A stretch of 64,000 nt of DNA from an uncultured Prevotellaceae bacterium (GTDB taxonomy: Bacteria > Bacteroidota > Bacteroidia > Bacteroidales > Bacteroidaceae), in assembly GCA_947168045.1 (NCBI GenBank), contig CAMVKN010000014.1, forward strand, positions 1 through 64,000. The letters run 5' to 3'. Below, one piece after another: positions 1 through 9,845 of the stretch. Under the pieces are notes generated by a model, which ran no database searches, had not been told where the DNA came from, and saw nothing but the letters and a program-made list of their open reading frames with translations. Position 1 is the first letter of the stretch. Each line of letters starts with the position of its first letter. The translations under genes and the position numbers were made by a program.

Positions 1-56
1 TGACCACTTGTCTGACCACTTGTCTGACCACTTGTCTGACCACTTGTCTGACCACC
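1..56. repeat. 12-bp in-frame tandem repeat
   Basis: TGACCACTTGTC is repeated just over four times at the window edge and may continue beyond it. On the coding (minus) strand it encodes repeated SGQT units linking the ATPase domain to the missing C-terminus. Because the unit is a multiple of three, changes in copy number would keep the frame. Confidence 0.9.
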
Positions 57-1265
57 ATGTTCTGTAACGTTATCAGGAATAACGTAAACACCTTCTACTC
101 CATCAACATTAAACTTTGGCAGAGTGAGAATGAAACAATTCCAAGGTGTAGAGAATTTAGGATCCATACCTTCGGTGTAGCCATCATGTCCTTTGTATGC
201 AGAAACTATCTTTTTGAAGCCAGAACCACGACGCTCCATATACTTCAAGCGACTAAATATGTCGGCAAGCACAGGATTGCGACGACGAGAAGCCATATTC
301 ATCACATCCATATCTTTGATAGAGCCTCCATCAAGGAGACCACCAGGTGAGAATATTTCAAGTCGGTCATCATACATATCAATGTGTACTTCACTACCCA
401 ACTCAAGATAATTACGATGGATAAGAGCATTCACCAATCCTTCCTCCACGGCACGTTCTGGGTACTCTGGATATTCCAGGCGATTATCAGAGGTCTTGCG
501 CCATGCTTTCTTAGAGTTACGACGTACAAAATCAAGTCCAGCTTGCAAAAGTGTAACTAAACTTCCAGTGTATTCTTCATCGTCCAGAGCGTCCATCACT
601 CCATTAGCCTTGTCTAGTCCATTCCAACGTGTACAGAATAGGCGAGAGTGACGCACTGGGGAATAGTCTGCAAGCAAAGCACCGGCATTCGTCAGTTCGC
701 CCTTCTCATTGACGATTCCAAAAGACTCATAGTCACTATCTTCAAATGAACGATTGGTGCGCTTGAAGTATGTCGCGCGTAGTACAGTGAAAGCCATATC
801 TTCAAATTTCCAACGAGACACGAGACTGTCATACGACATGTTAGACCCCTTTAGCACCAATTCCTTGTGTTTCGACATACTTGCCACTACGCTCTCATTG
901 CCCACACGAACAAACGCTTGCATCTGACCATCACCAATATAATAATAAGGAGTCTGTTCTCCTGGCATAACATCCAATACCACAAAGTCTTTTCCTTCTG
1001 CCTTGACAAACGAAAGATTAAAGTCAGGAATTGGATCAAGGTGTGTCTTGATGGTTTCACTGATTTTCTCAGCATCGCCCTTGGCATCTGCGAGTCCAAC
1101 TAACGTGTCATCGTCCGCAATGCCCCATACAAGTTTGCCTCCAATACCATTGGCAAAGGCACTCACACTCTTGCACCAGCTCTTGGGTTTCTTCACCTCA
1201 AGAGCCTGTTTCTTATCGTATTCTGTAGCTTCGCCTATCAACTGGCAAATATTAAGCTTCTCCAT
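1..1265 (-). CDS. AlbA_2 / GHKL-ATPase protein, 3' end cut by window edge
   Basis: The open frame starts at the ATG at 1265-1263 and runs without a stop to base 1, about 421 codons. The N-terminus (MEKLNICQLIGEATEYDKKQ) followed by SVSAFANGIGGKLVWGIADD matches Schlafen/AlbA_2 proteins, predicted nucleic-acid-binding regulators. Further on, EGLVNALIHRNY and DDRLEIFSPGGL match the N- and G-boxes of the GHKL (HATPase_c_4) ATPase domain usual in this family. The protein then enters an SGQT repeat, after which relatives carry a winged-helix domain that lies outside this window. Codon use is more AT-rich than in the neighbouring core genes. Family members occur as stand-alone regulators and in defence or mobile islands; the function here is unknown. 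Confidence 0.85.
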   Translation of the reverse strand, partial: MEKLNICQLIGEATEYDKKQALEVKKPKSWCKSVSAFANGIGGKLVWGIADDDTLVGLADAKGDAEKISETIKTHLDPIPDFNLSFVKAEGKDFVVLDVMPGEQTPYYYIGDGQMQAFVRVGNESVVASMSKHKELVLKGSNMSYDSLVSRWKFEDMAFTVLRATYFKRTNRSFEDSDYESFGIVNEKGELTNAGALLADYSPVRHSRLFCTRWNGLDKANGVMDALDDEEYTGSLVTLLQAGLDFVRRNSKKAWRKTSDNRLEYPEYPERAVEEGLVNALIHRNYLELGSEVHIDMYDDRLEIFSPGGLLDGGSIKDMDVMNMASRRRNPVLADIFSRLKYMERRGSGFKKIVSAYKGHDGYTEGMDPKFSTPWNCFILTLPKFNVDGVEGVYVIPDNVTEHGGQTSGQTSGQTSGQTSG

Positions 1266-1286
1266 TTATATCTGAATATTTTAAAT

Positions 1287-1424
1287 TTAACTGAGGCAAA
1301 GCCAATTCTCTAACTCATGCCCGCCTTTCTTCTCCATCAGTAGCCGCACCTTTGTACCAATTATCTCATGGGTCTTATCATCAATTCCCCATATCATATA
1401 GGCATAATCGCGTGGTTTAGGCAT
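1287..1424 (-). pseudogene. Remnant of a second AlbA_2-domain gene
   Basis: A 45-codon frame starts ATG (1424-1422) and ends TAA (1289-1287). It reads MPKPRDYAYMIWGIDDKTHE, then IIGTKVR and later KKGGHELENWL. This is the middle of an AlbA_2 domain (the DYAYxIWGxDDxTHEIxGT and KKGxxELENW pattern of this family), but the upstream beta-alpha part and everything after NWL are missing. An in-frame TAA lies a few codons upstream of the ATG. It sits directly upstream of the larger AlbA_2 gene, in the same orientation. I infer a decayed duplicate or a deletion scar; a functional micro-protein is less likely. Confidence 0.6.
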
Positions 1425-1437
1425 CGTAAGTATGATA

Positions 1438-1809
1438 CTACATCTTTATTTCATTGGCACTATCGATGCTTCGCCTTCCGTAGTCCAGGTCATAGCAGGC
1501 CAAGGTGCGGCGGGTGCAGTCTATCACATAGCCGTACTCCACATCGCCGTGATTGCCGTCGCTTTTCACGTAGCCAGATGGACTGTGCTCCAGGTCTTCT
1601 GCTATGCGCTCCCCGTCCCACGTGGGTTCCCCGTCGGGGCCATTGCCATCGTTGCGCCCTCTCAAGAAACGTTCCAACTCTCTTCCCACACCCTTGGGCG
1701 AGCCGTCCCAGTGGTGATAGAGGTATATGTACTTGGGTGTCGGCTCCTTGTCACCGTCCTGCCCTTTCGCTTTTCTCGGAATAATCCGTACAATAGACCG
1801 TGTTCCCAT
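1438..1809 (-). CDS. Hypothetical protein, 123 aa
   Basis: Starts MGTRSIVRII and contains KYIYLYHHWDGSPKGVGREL, a pattern I associate with small hypothetical and phage-borne proteins that begin MGTRS and carry an xxWDGYPxGVG motif. No signal peptide or membrane segment is visible; the protein is acidic and soluble-looking. It has its own likely -7 box (TATTTTTG at 1846-1839) just downstream of the dnaK terminator and precedes the AlbA_2 remnant in the same orientation. Function unknown. A position beside AlbA_2 sequences suggests an accessory island edge. Confidence 0.65.
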   Translation of the reverse strand: MGTRSIVRIIPRKAKGQDGDKEPTPKYIYLYHHWDGSPKGVGRELERFLRGRNDGNGPDGEPTWDGERIAEDLEHSPSGYVKSDGNHGDVEYGYVIDCTRRTLACYDLDYGRRSIDSANEIKM

Positions 1810-1838
1810 ATTTGCTTAGTTATATAAGTTAGCGGATG

Positions 1839-1846
1839 CAAAAATA
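1839..1846 (-). promoter_or_regulatory. Bacteroidetes -7 box for the 123-aa gene
   Basis: TATTTTTG fits TAnnTTTG, 30 bases upstream of the ATG at 1809 and just past the dnaK terminator. No clear -33 box was identified. Confidence 0.5.
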
Positions 1847-1850
1847 CAAT

Positions 1851-1889
1851 AAAAATCCCGTTACGGCAACAACCGTAGCGGGATTTTTT
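1851..1889. terminator. Rho-independent terminator after dnaK
   Basis: A stem of AAAAATCCCG-TACGG pairs with CCGTA-CGGGATTTTT around a short CAACAA-type loop and ends in T runs on both strands. It begins 19 bases after the dnaK stop and precedes the next minus-strand gene. Confidence 0.85.
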
Positions 1890-1907
1890 CAAATATATAA
1901 GTCGTGT

Positions 1908-3839
<1,932 letters not shown>

Positions 3840-3916
3840 AATTCTGTATTATTTTAATTGTTATTATTCTTGTTCGTGCCACCCCTTAACCGGGGGCTCT
3901 GGCTACTGAATCAATA

Positions 3917-3930
3917 GCAAAGGCTATGCC
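3917..3930 (-). promoter_or_regulatory. Possible dnaK promoter -7 region
   Basis: The minus strand reads ATAGCCTTTGC about 80 bases upstream of the dnaK ATG. It resembles TAnnTTTG but with one extra base in the spacer, so it is a weak candidate. I saw no CIRCE-type operator. Confidence 0.3.
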
Positions 3931-3973
3931 AAAAGCAAATTTTTTAAAAAGAATGGCACTTTTGTTGCGTCAT

Positions 3974-4006
3974 TTTGTCATAAGTAGAAAAAAAATATTA
4001 TCTTTG
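3974..4006 (+). promoter_or_regulatory. Promoter of the BamE-like secreted protein gene
   Basis: TTTG at 3974-3977 and TATCTTTG at 3999-4006 are separated by 21 bases, matching the Bacteroidetes -33/-7 arrangement. It lies inside the longest open frame, which starts at 3926, so the real start must be downstream, at 4031. Confidence 0.75.
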
Positions 4007-4030
4007 CACCCAAAATATGTTTATCACTTA

Positions 4031-5437
4031 ATGACAATGAATAAGATGAGAAGGAAAACGATGTTGGTGGCTGTGCTGGCCCTTGCTTCAGTGAGCAGTC
4101 AGCTGTTGGCTCAGCAGCCTGTGATGCCAACCCGCCATGAGAAGCAAGCTTATTTCGTAACGACGAGCAATGTCAAGTCGCAGCCTCGTCAGGTCACTGC
4201 ATCGGCCGCTACTGGTGACGGCACGTCGGCTGAGTCGCGAGCTGAACAGCGTCGCAAGGACTTCATCAGCCGGAACTTCCGCTACATCAGCATGTGTGAG
4301 TGGTATCCCGGCATGCGCTTCATGGTTCGTCCCACACAGAAGGACCTGGTGGTGCGTACTTTCTCAGATGCCAGGACGGGCAACATGGTGAGCACGCGCA
4401 GCCTGAACGATTCCATCCTGGTTTACGAAGGTCACGCCAACCCCACGGGCACGCTCCATGAGCAGGTCATCTTCCACTTGGAGAGCAACCCCGACCAGAA
4501 ATACCAATTCGAGGTGCCCACGTCATCGTTTGACGACTACTGCTACAGCAAGCACGGTGTTCCCTCGTTGGCCTACCTGGGCGATGTGGACATGGCCATT
4601 GACAGCCTGACGGGCAAGCAGGTGCGCGTGCTGGAGCGTTACCTGTATCAGGACACCGAGGTGTCAAGCGGCAGCTTCAAGCCCGTCGACATCGGCGATG
4701 CGAAGCGTGGCACGGTGATGACCATCACGAAGGTGGGCGTAGGCACGAAGGACTTCCCTGTGAAGATTGTCGTGAAGGAGCCTGACCGCAACGGCGTGGA
4801 GGGACAGGAGTATTTCCAGCTTGTGACCATCAGCCGCACCAACTGCGGCCTTCGCGACGAGGACTTCGAGAAGAGCGACAATTTGCCACACACGTTCCAG
4901 GGCTCGTTCCAGCTGCTGGCTGACAGAGTGGCAGTGCCTGCCGAGCAGCAGCTGTGGGTAGGCAAGACGGTGTTCACCTTCTATGACACGGAGATGCTGG
5001 ACGAGACAGAGAAACCACAGAAGATTGCCAAAATGACATCATTTGTGGTGACAGACATCTATGGTCTGGGCGATTCGGAGATGGTGACCATGACACTGCG
5101 GGGTAAGAAGGACAACAAGATGTATACCAAGCAGGTGTCGACGACGAATACGAAGGTTACCGGCAAGGAGGAAGTGCTGGGCGAGCTGTTCATGGAGGGC
5201 GACCCCGACAACCTGGAGGGTGTGCGCAAGGCTAACCTGCCGTTCATCCAGAAGGGACAGGTGAAGATTGGCTTCACTGAAAATGAGGTGCGCATGGCTC
5301 TGGGTGAGCCGAGTGACATCACACGTGTCACGGGTGGCACCTATCAGTGGATTTACCAGTATGTTGACACCAACCGTCCCTTCCGTGCCATAAGGTTCAG
5401 CAACCGCACCAAGAAGGTGACGCAAGTCACAAGATAA
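4031..5437 (+). CDS. Secreted protein with BamE/SmpA-like C-terminal domain
   Basis: 468 aa from the ATG at 4031 (ATGs at 4037 and 4046 are also possible); the frame extends to 3926, but the promoter lies between. The signal peptide is MRRKTMLVAVLALASVSSQL then LAQQ, with no lipobox Cys, so it is probably periplasmic or surface-exposed. The body (about 60-400) is beta-rich and unrecognised. Near the C-terminus, GQVKIGFTENEVRMALGEPS followed by GTYQWIYQ is the (K)GMTxxEVxxxLGxP pattern of BamE/SmpA-like domains. These domains often bind other envelope proteins, but the role here is not known. It converges with recA across a 30-bp palindrome. Confidence 0.8.
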   Translation: MTMNKMRRKTMLVAVLALASVSSQLLAQQPVMPTRHEKQAYFVTTSNVKSQPRQVTASAATGDGTSAESRAEQRRKDFISRNFRYISMCEWYPGMRFMVRPTQKDLVVRTFSDARTGNMVSTRSLNDSILVYEGHANPTGTLHEQVIFHLESNPDQKYQFEVPTSSFDDYCYSKHGVPSLAYLGDVDMAIDSLTGKQVRVLERYLYQDTEVSSGSFKPVDIGDAKRGTVMTITKVGVGTKDFPVKIVVKEPDRNGVEGQEYFQLVTISRTNCGLRDEDFEKSDNLPHTFQGSFQLLADRVAVPAEQQLWVGKTVFTFYDTEMLDETEKPQKIAKMTSFVVTDIYGLGDSEMVTMTLRGKKDNKMYTKQVSTTNTKVTGKEEVLGELFMEGDPDNLEGVRKANLPFIQKGQVKIGFTENEVRMALGEPSDITRVTGGTYQWIYQYVDTNRPFRAIRFSNRTKKVTQVTR

Positions 5438-5441
5438 AAAA

Positions 5442-5471
5442 AAGAGTGAAGAGTTTAAACTCTTCACTCTT
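5442..5471. terminator. Perfect 30-bp palindrome, bidirectional terminator
   Basis: The sequence is identical to its own reverse complement over 30 bases, centred on GTTTAAAC, and consists of GAGTGAA-type phrases. It follows the stop of the plus-strand gene by four bases, with A/T runs outside. It overlaps the last three bases and stop of recA, contributing to the codons for Ser-Glu-Glu-stop. A bidirectional terminator is the natural reading. Confidence 0.85.
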
Positions 5472-6492
5472 CACTTTTAATGGCTTCCATGATTTTGGCC
5501 TCGAGTTCCTCGCAGAGCTCGGGGTTGTCTTTTAGCAGCTGCTTGGTGGCGTCGCGACCCTGGGCGAGCTTCGAGTCCTCATAGCTGAACCATGAGCCGC
5601 TCTTCTTGATGATGCCGTATTCTACGCCGAGGTCGACAATCTCGCCAATCTTTGAGATGCCCTCGCCGAAGTTGATTTCGAACTCAGCCTTGCGGAAGGG
5701 TGGTGCCACCTTGTTCTTCACCACTTTGACACGTACCTGATTGCCGATGGGCTGGTCGCCGTCCTTCAGTGTCGTCACCTTGCGGATGTCCAGACGCACC
5801 GATGCGTAGAACTTCAGGGCGTTGCCGCCTGTGGTGGTCTCTGGGTTGCCGAACATCACGCCAATCTTCTCACGCAGCTGGTTGATGAAGATGCAGGTGG
5901 TGTTGGTCTTCGAGATGGTTGCCGTCACCTTGCGCAGTGCCTGGCTCATCAGCCTGGCGTGCAGTCCCACTGCTGAGTCGCCCATGTCGCCCTCAATCTC
6001 CTTCTTTGGTGTCAGTGCTGCCACTGAGTCGATGACGATGATGTCGATGGCAGCCGAGCGGATGAGCTGGTCAGCAATCTCGAGTGCCTGCTCGCCGTTG
6101 TCGGGCTGCGAGATGAGGAGGTTGTCCACGTCCACGCCCAGCTTCTGTGCGTAGAAGCGGTCGAAGGCATGCTCAGCATCGATGAAGGCAGCTATGCCGC
6201 CGGCCTTCTGACACTCGGCCATGGCATGGATGGCCAGTGTGGTCTTGCCGCTGGACTCTGGGCCATAAATCTCGATGATGCGGCCCTTGGGGTATCCGCC
6301 CACGCCCAGTGCAGCGTTCAGGCCAATCGACCCTGTGGGGATGACGTCCACCTTCTCTATCTGTTCGTCGCCCATGCGCATGATGCTGCCCTTGCCGAAG
6401 TCCTTCTCAATCTTCGACATCGCAGCCTGCAGAGCCTTCAGCTTCTCCTGCTGCGGGTTGAGGGCCTCGCCCTCCATTTCTTTCTTTGCCAT
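5464..6492 (-). CDS. recA: Recombinase RecA
   Basis: 342 aa. Walker A is [19 protein letters not shown], with the following IDAEHAFD, Walker [15 protein letters not shown] ([20 protein letters not shown]), loop L2 region [21 protein letters not shown], and [20 protein letters not shown]. It polymerises on single-stranded DNA, drives strand exchange and promotes LexA self-cleavage where LexA exists. Its own promoter is visible upstream (TTTTG, 19 bases, TAACTTTG). I saw no SOS-type operator that I could assign. The last codons and stop lie inside the 30-bp palindrome. Confidence 0.98.
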   Translation of the reverse strand: MAKKEMEGEALNPQQEKLKALQAAMSKIEKDFGKGSIMRMGDEQIEKVDVIPTGSIGLNAALGVGGYPKGRIIEIYGPESSGKTTLAIHAMAECQKAGGIAAFIDAEHAFDRFYAQKLGVDVDNLLISQPDNGEQALEIADQLIRSAAIDIIVIDSVAALTPKKEIEGDMGDSAVGLHARLMSQALRKVTATISKTNTTCIFINQLREKIGVMFGNPETTTGGNALKFYASVRLDIRKVTTLKDGDQPIGNQVRVKVVKNKVAPPFRKAEFEINFGEGISKIGEIVDLGVEYGIIKKSGSWFSYEDSKLAQGRDATKQLLKDNPELCEELEAKIMEAIKSEE

Positions 6493-6526
6493 AAGTAAAA
6501 ACTGTTTCTTGTTAAGATTATTGGTG

Positions 6527-6558
6527 CAAAGTTAAGCAAATAATCCATAACGGCAAAA
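6527..6558 (-). promoter_or_regulatory. recA promoter
   Basis: TTTTG (6558-6554) and TAACTTTG (6534-6527) on the minus strand, 19-base spacer, 35 bases upstream of the recA ATG. This is a good match to the Bacteroidetes housekeeping promoter. Confidence 0.75.
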
Positions 6559-6635
6559 CTTTTCCTTCCATTTTGTTGAAAAAAAAAGAAATGGTGACTG
6601 AAAGAAAGGGGGGGGCGTGTATGTCCTTGGCACCA

Positions 6636-9017
6636 TCATTGCTGGCATGGTGTAGGGGTAACGGATAGCAGTTGTAGCTCTACGTCGGTGGTTACGTCAG
6701 GCCATGAGGTCAGGCGCCGTGCGTAATTACCCTCCTTGTCAAAGGTGCCGTTGTTGAAGGAATAGGTACGGTCGCTTTTCATGCTGAGCGACATCCAGTT
6801 GTCATCGTCGATGGTTTGCCCTTTGACCACATAGTACGCCTGCAGGGCGACCAGGATGCCGGCATCGGTAGAGTTGTCGGAGCGGTGCACTGCATGCCAG
6901 TTAAGCTGGTAGGTGCCGTCGCGCCGGTCTTTGTCGGTGCGAGGTGAGTACTGATGTGTGGAACCTGACATCTCCTTGACACCGAAGGCATCCATGTTGT
7001 CAAACCCCTTGACCTTAACCGTGGTATAGAAGGAGAAGGTCCACTTGTACCTGTAACCCTCATTCTGGTCGGTGTAGGTAAACGTCTCCCGCTTGCAGTC
7101 GACGGGTGTGATGGAAAAGAGCTCAACGGACGGTGTGGTGACGTTGACCTTGAGTTCCTTGTCAATGGCTACGGGCATCTCTTTGCTCTTTTCAAACTCA
7201 TAGTAGCAGGGTGCGATGCTGTAGGTAGTCTCTTCGCTGCGAGCTGGTAACTCAAAGTGGTAGACATTTCCCTTTTCCAGCCTTATGGTGCTGCTGTTCT
7301 CTTTGGAATAGATGCACCTCACCTGTCCGTTGTCATTGATGCATAGTCCGGGTATGAACCACTTGCCGAAGCGGTCGGCCATGATGCCGGCATCGTCAAT
7401 CTTGTATTCGGCGACGAAGCGCATGGTATGCGTGCTTTCGTCCCACAACCGATTGACGCGCAGTGAGTTGTCGTCAATGCGTGGGTACCAGGTGTAGCTG
7501 TGCTTCCATAACGGCCAGGGGCCAAGCGTGATGTTGACACTGGCCTCGTCGCCCTCTCCGTCCTTGTAGCCATACTGGCCCTTCCGGTTGGGGTCGTAGT
7601 TGCTGTAGTCGCCACTTGCGAGTTGTTCGTAGTATTCGCTCGACTTCTTCGCTTCTTCCTCCAAATCCTTCAACATCCGTTTCTGTGCCTCATTGCCGAG
7701 GTCCTTATATGCCTGGATGATGTTGCGCAGCGATAGGTCGAGGTAGACACCGAGCTTGAGACTAAGCTCCAGTCGCCATTGCGGTCCCGCTCGCGTGGTG
7801 AGGTCGAAGGCCTTATGCCCGTTGGGCATGGTGGCGATGCTGGGTATCTGCGCCCCGAAGGAGAGGGTAAGGGCCGGTATGATGCGTACGGAGAGAATCT
7901 TTCCGTAGATGCCGAGACCGAGCTGAATCTCAAACCCGAGCGAGACGCTGCCTTCGAGGACGAACTCAGGGAACTGCCAGCCGGTGTCCTTGACGTTCTC
8001 AACCGTCTTCGTTACCTTTCCGTCAATGAAGTTGATGTCATAGTGGTTGATGGTCTTTTTGTAACTGTTGAACGATGCTGAGAGGCTGACATTGGCCGCT
8101 ACTTGCATGTTGATGTTGACGAAGAGCACGATGACCACGGGGCCTACGGTGATGGCTTTCCCCTTGAGAGGCCGCCATGTCTTGGTCTTGGTGATGCTGC
8201 CTTTGCCCTCCACCTTGATGGACACCGACTGCTCGACGGTATGGTGCACTTTCGCCGTGAACTGTCCATTAGTGATGCTGAAATTATTAAAGTCGAATGT
8301 GATTTCTGACTTGTAGTAATTATCATCGTAAGGGAAGTTGATTCCTACGCTGCCTTCCATGTTGCCGGCATTGCCATCGGCGGAGAGACCGCCGGCAAAG
8401 TGAATGTCAAAGCCGAGCTTGTCATCCTCAAGCAAGACGTGCAACTCTTTCTCATCGGCAGACGGGGCATAGCGTGCAAGGGTACGGCGTGAAGCGGCCT
8501 GCGTACTGTCGTCTTCCTCGACGATGGCCTCGACATAGAAGTCCTCGTTCTCCTGAGTGGTCATGGTGCCCTGTATGTCGAGTTGCTTGTAGGTCTCATC
8601 CAGCTGGGCGAAGGTGGCAATGTACTTGATGACGCCGTCCTCGTCGACCCTGTACTGCACGCGGTGGTTACAGCCCCAGGGAAAGAGGTCGGTGACGGTG
8701 CTGACGAGTATTTCGCCTGGAACGGGCAGGAGTCGGACGGGCGTGTCGGTGCGGTAGTGAATCTCGATGAAGGCGCCTGTGGGGTCTGTCTCTGCGCTGA
8801 TGATGTATTGCTGGTCGGCAAGCGGGAGCAGCCGGACATCGCTGTTGTACTGATAGGTGACGGTGCATCCTCTATCTTCGACGGTGAGGGCTGTGTCGTA
8901 GCCTTCGCCCTGATGTACGGGTACTTCCTGCGGGCCGTCCATCTCGTCGTCTTCGATGAACAGGTTGCATCCTGTGAGCAGGAGCAGGAGGGGTAGGATG
9001 TGTATGAGACGCTTCAT
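6636..9017 (-). CDS. Large surface lipoprotein, last gene of the giant-protein operon
   Basis: 793 aa. Signal peptide MKRLIHILPLLLLLTGC has a lipobox (LTGC), followed by acidic residues (NLFIEDDEMD), the pattern of a Bacteroidetes surface-export signal. From about residue 200 to 430 the chain alternates short beta strands rich in Gly, Val and Leu (SVGINFPYDDNYY, GSVSLGFEIQLGLGIYGKIL, TLSFGAQIPS). A charged helical stretch with KRMLKDLEEEAKKSSEYY follows (about 455-475), then further beta sandwich-like sequence. No family was recognised. The beta-rich centre resembles that of the 2,794-aa protein in the same operon, suggesting related folds. It begins 29 bases after the preceding gene. Confidence 0.8.
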   Translation of the reverse strand: MKRLIHILPLLLLLTGCNLFIEDDEMDGPQEVPVHQGEGYDTALTVEDRGCTVTYQYNSDVRLLPLADQQYIISAETDPTGAFIEIHYRTDTPVRLLPVPGEILVSTVTDLFPWGCNHRVQYRVDEDGVIKYIATFAQLDETYKQLDIQGTMTTQENEDFYVEAIVEEDDSTQAASRRTLARYAPSADEKELHVLLEDDKLGFDIHFAGGLSADGNAGNMEGSVGINFPYDDNYYKSEITFDFNNFSITNGQFTAKVHHTVEQSVSIKVEGKGSITKTKTWRPLKGKAITVGPVVIVLFVNINMQVAANVSLSASFNSYKKTINHYDINFIDGKVTKTVENVKDTGWQFPEFVLEGSVSLGFEIQLGLGIYGKILSVRIIPALTLSFGAQIPSIATMPNGHKAFDLTTRAGPQWRLELSLKLGVYLDLSLRNIIQAYKDLGNEAQKRMLKDLEEEAKKSSEYYEQLASGDYSNYDPNRKGQYGYKDGEGDEASVNITLGPWPLWKHSYTWYPRIDDNSLRVNRLWDESTHTMRFVAEYKIDDAGIMADRFGKWFIPGLCINDNGQVRCIYSKENSSTIRLEKGNVYHFELPARSEETTYSIAPCYYEFEKSKEMPVAIDKELKVNVTTPSVELFSITPVDCKRETFTYTDQNEGYRYKWTFSFYTTVKVKGFDNMDAFGVKEMSGSTHQYSPRTDKDRRDGTYQLNWHAVHRSDNSTDAGILVALQAYYVVKGQTIDDDNWMSLSMKSDRTYSFNNGTFDKEGNYARRLTSWPDVTTDVELQLLSVTPTPCQQ

Positions 9018-9046
9018 AGCCGTGTCGTTTCTGTCTTACAAGGTTG

Positions 9047-9838
9047 TCATAACTCAATCTCGACCGTGTCGGGTACGACAATCACCTCGTCGCCGTTGAT
9101 GACGGGTTGATAGACCTCGGCGTGCTGGTCGAGCGTGAGCGGATAGAGTGAAGAGAGCGTGCCGCAGGTCTCGCCGGTAAAGACGAGTGTGTCAGGGAAT
9201 AGTTCAAAGCGTGCCTCCCCCACGAAATAGCAGCGCAGCGTGATGGCCTCGCCATAGCTAAAGGGACTCTCTATGCGCATCATCATGTAAGGGATGTCGT
9301 GGTGTTGCATCATCCGGCCTGTTGCCCGCAGCTCCTCGCCGGCGTATGCTGCGATGAGGAAGGAGTCGCTGTTCTCGATGGTTAGTGGTGTGCCGTGCAC
9401 ATTGACGCTCGCATAGAGTATCATGTCGTAGGGGTAGCGCCCGGGGGTCGCCTGCATGGGTGGCAGCACCTGCACGTAGCAGGTATCGCTGAACTGGTGG
9501 ATGGTGGCCGTGGCCACGACCTGTGTGATGCCAGGGCTGAGGGCATGGAGCGTGTCATTGACGAAGGTGCAGACGGTGGTGTCGAGCGACTGCCAGAAGA
9601 CGGCCTGATTGAAGAGCGAGTCGGGCGTAAAGCTGACAGGCAGGCAGTAGCTGTCGCCTTGTACGATGGTAATCACATCGCGCCGGAGGTGCATCTGCTG
9701 CGACTTGAGCATCTCCACACTGCCTGACTCCCAGAAGTCGCCACAGGCGGTCAGCAGGAAGAGCGCGATGAGGCAGGCGGTGAGAAGTCCTTTCGTCCGC
9801 CAGCGTCTGTTTGCATGTATCCGATTGCTCATACGCAT
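9047..9838 (-). CDS. Lipoprotein with bacterial Ig-like (BIG2-type) region
   Basis: 263 aa. After a basic N-region (MRMSNRIHANRRWRTKG), LLTACLIALFLLTACGDF gives a lipobox at LTAC. Residues about 50-130 (VITIVQGDSYCLPVSFTP, then ALSPGITQVVATATI) follow the BIG2 pattern of a folded beta sandwich with a GxxxVTATx strand. The rest is beta-rich and unrecognised. The ATG at 9832 is an alternative start two codons in. It is separated by only seven bases from the upstream FN3 gene, so it is co-transcribed. Probably an adhesion or scaffold subunit of the surface operon; the specific role is not known. Confidence 0.75.
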   Translation of the reverse strand: MRMSNRIHANRRWRTKGLLTACLIALFLLTACGDFWESGSVEMLKSQQMHLRRDVITIVQGDSYCLPVSFTPDSLFNQAVFWQSLDTTVCTFVNDTLHALSPGITQVVATATIHQFSDTCYVQVLPPMQATPGRYPYDMILYASVNVHGTPLTIENSDSFLIAAYAGEELRATGRMMQHHDIPYMMMRIESPFSYGEAITLRCYFVGEARFELFPDTLVFTGETCGTLSSLYPLTLDQHAEVYQPVINGDEVIVVPDTVEIEL

Positions 9839-9845
9839 AGTCTAA

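Noticed and set aside
1..56. CRISPR-like short repeats
   Set aside because: Unit is 12 bp, directly tandem without spacers, and encodes SGQT in frame.
3926..4030. Longer N-terminus for the BamE-like protein
   Set aside because: A -33/-7 promoter lies inside this stretch, and the signal peptide begins only after 4031.
6608..6615. Run of eight G as a phase-variation tract
   Set aside because: It lies after the stop of the lipoprotein gene and upstream of no start codon or promoter it could modulate.
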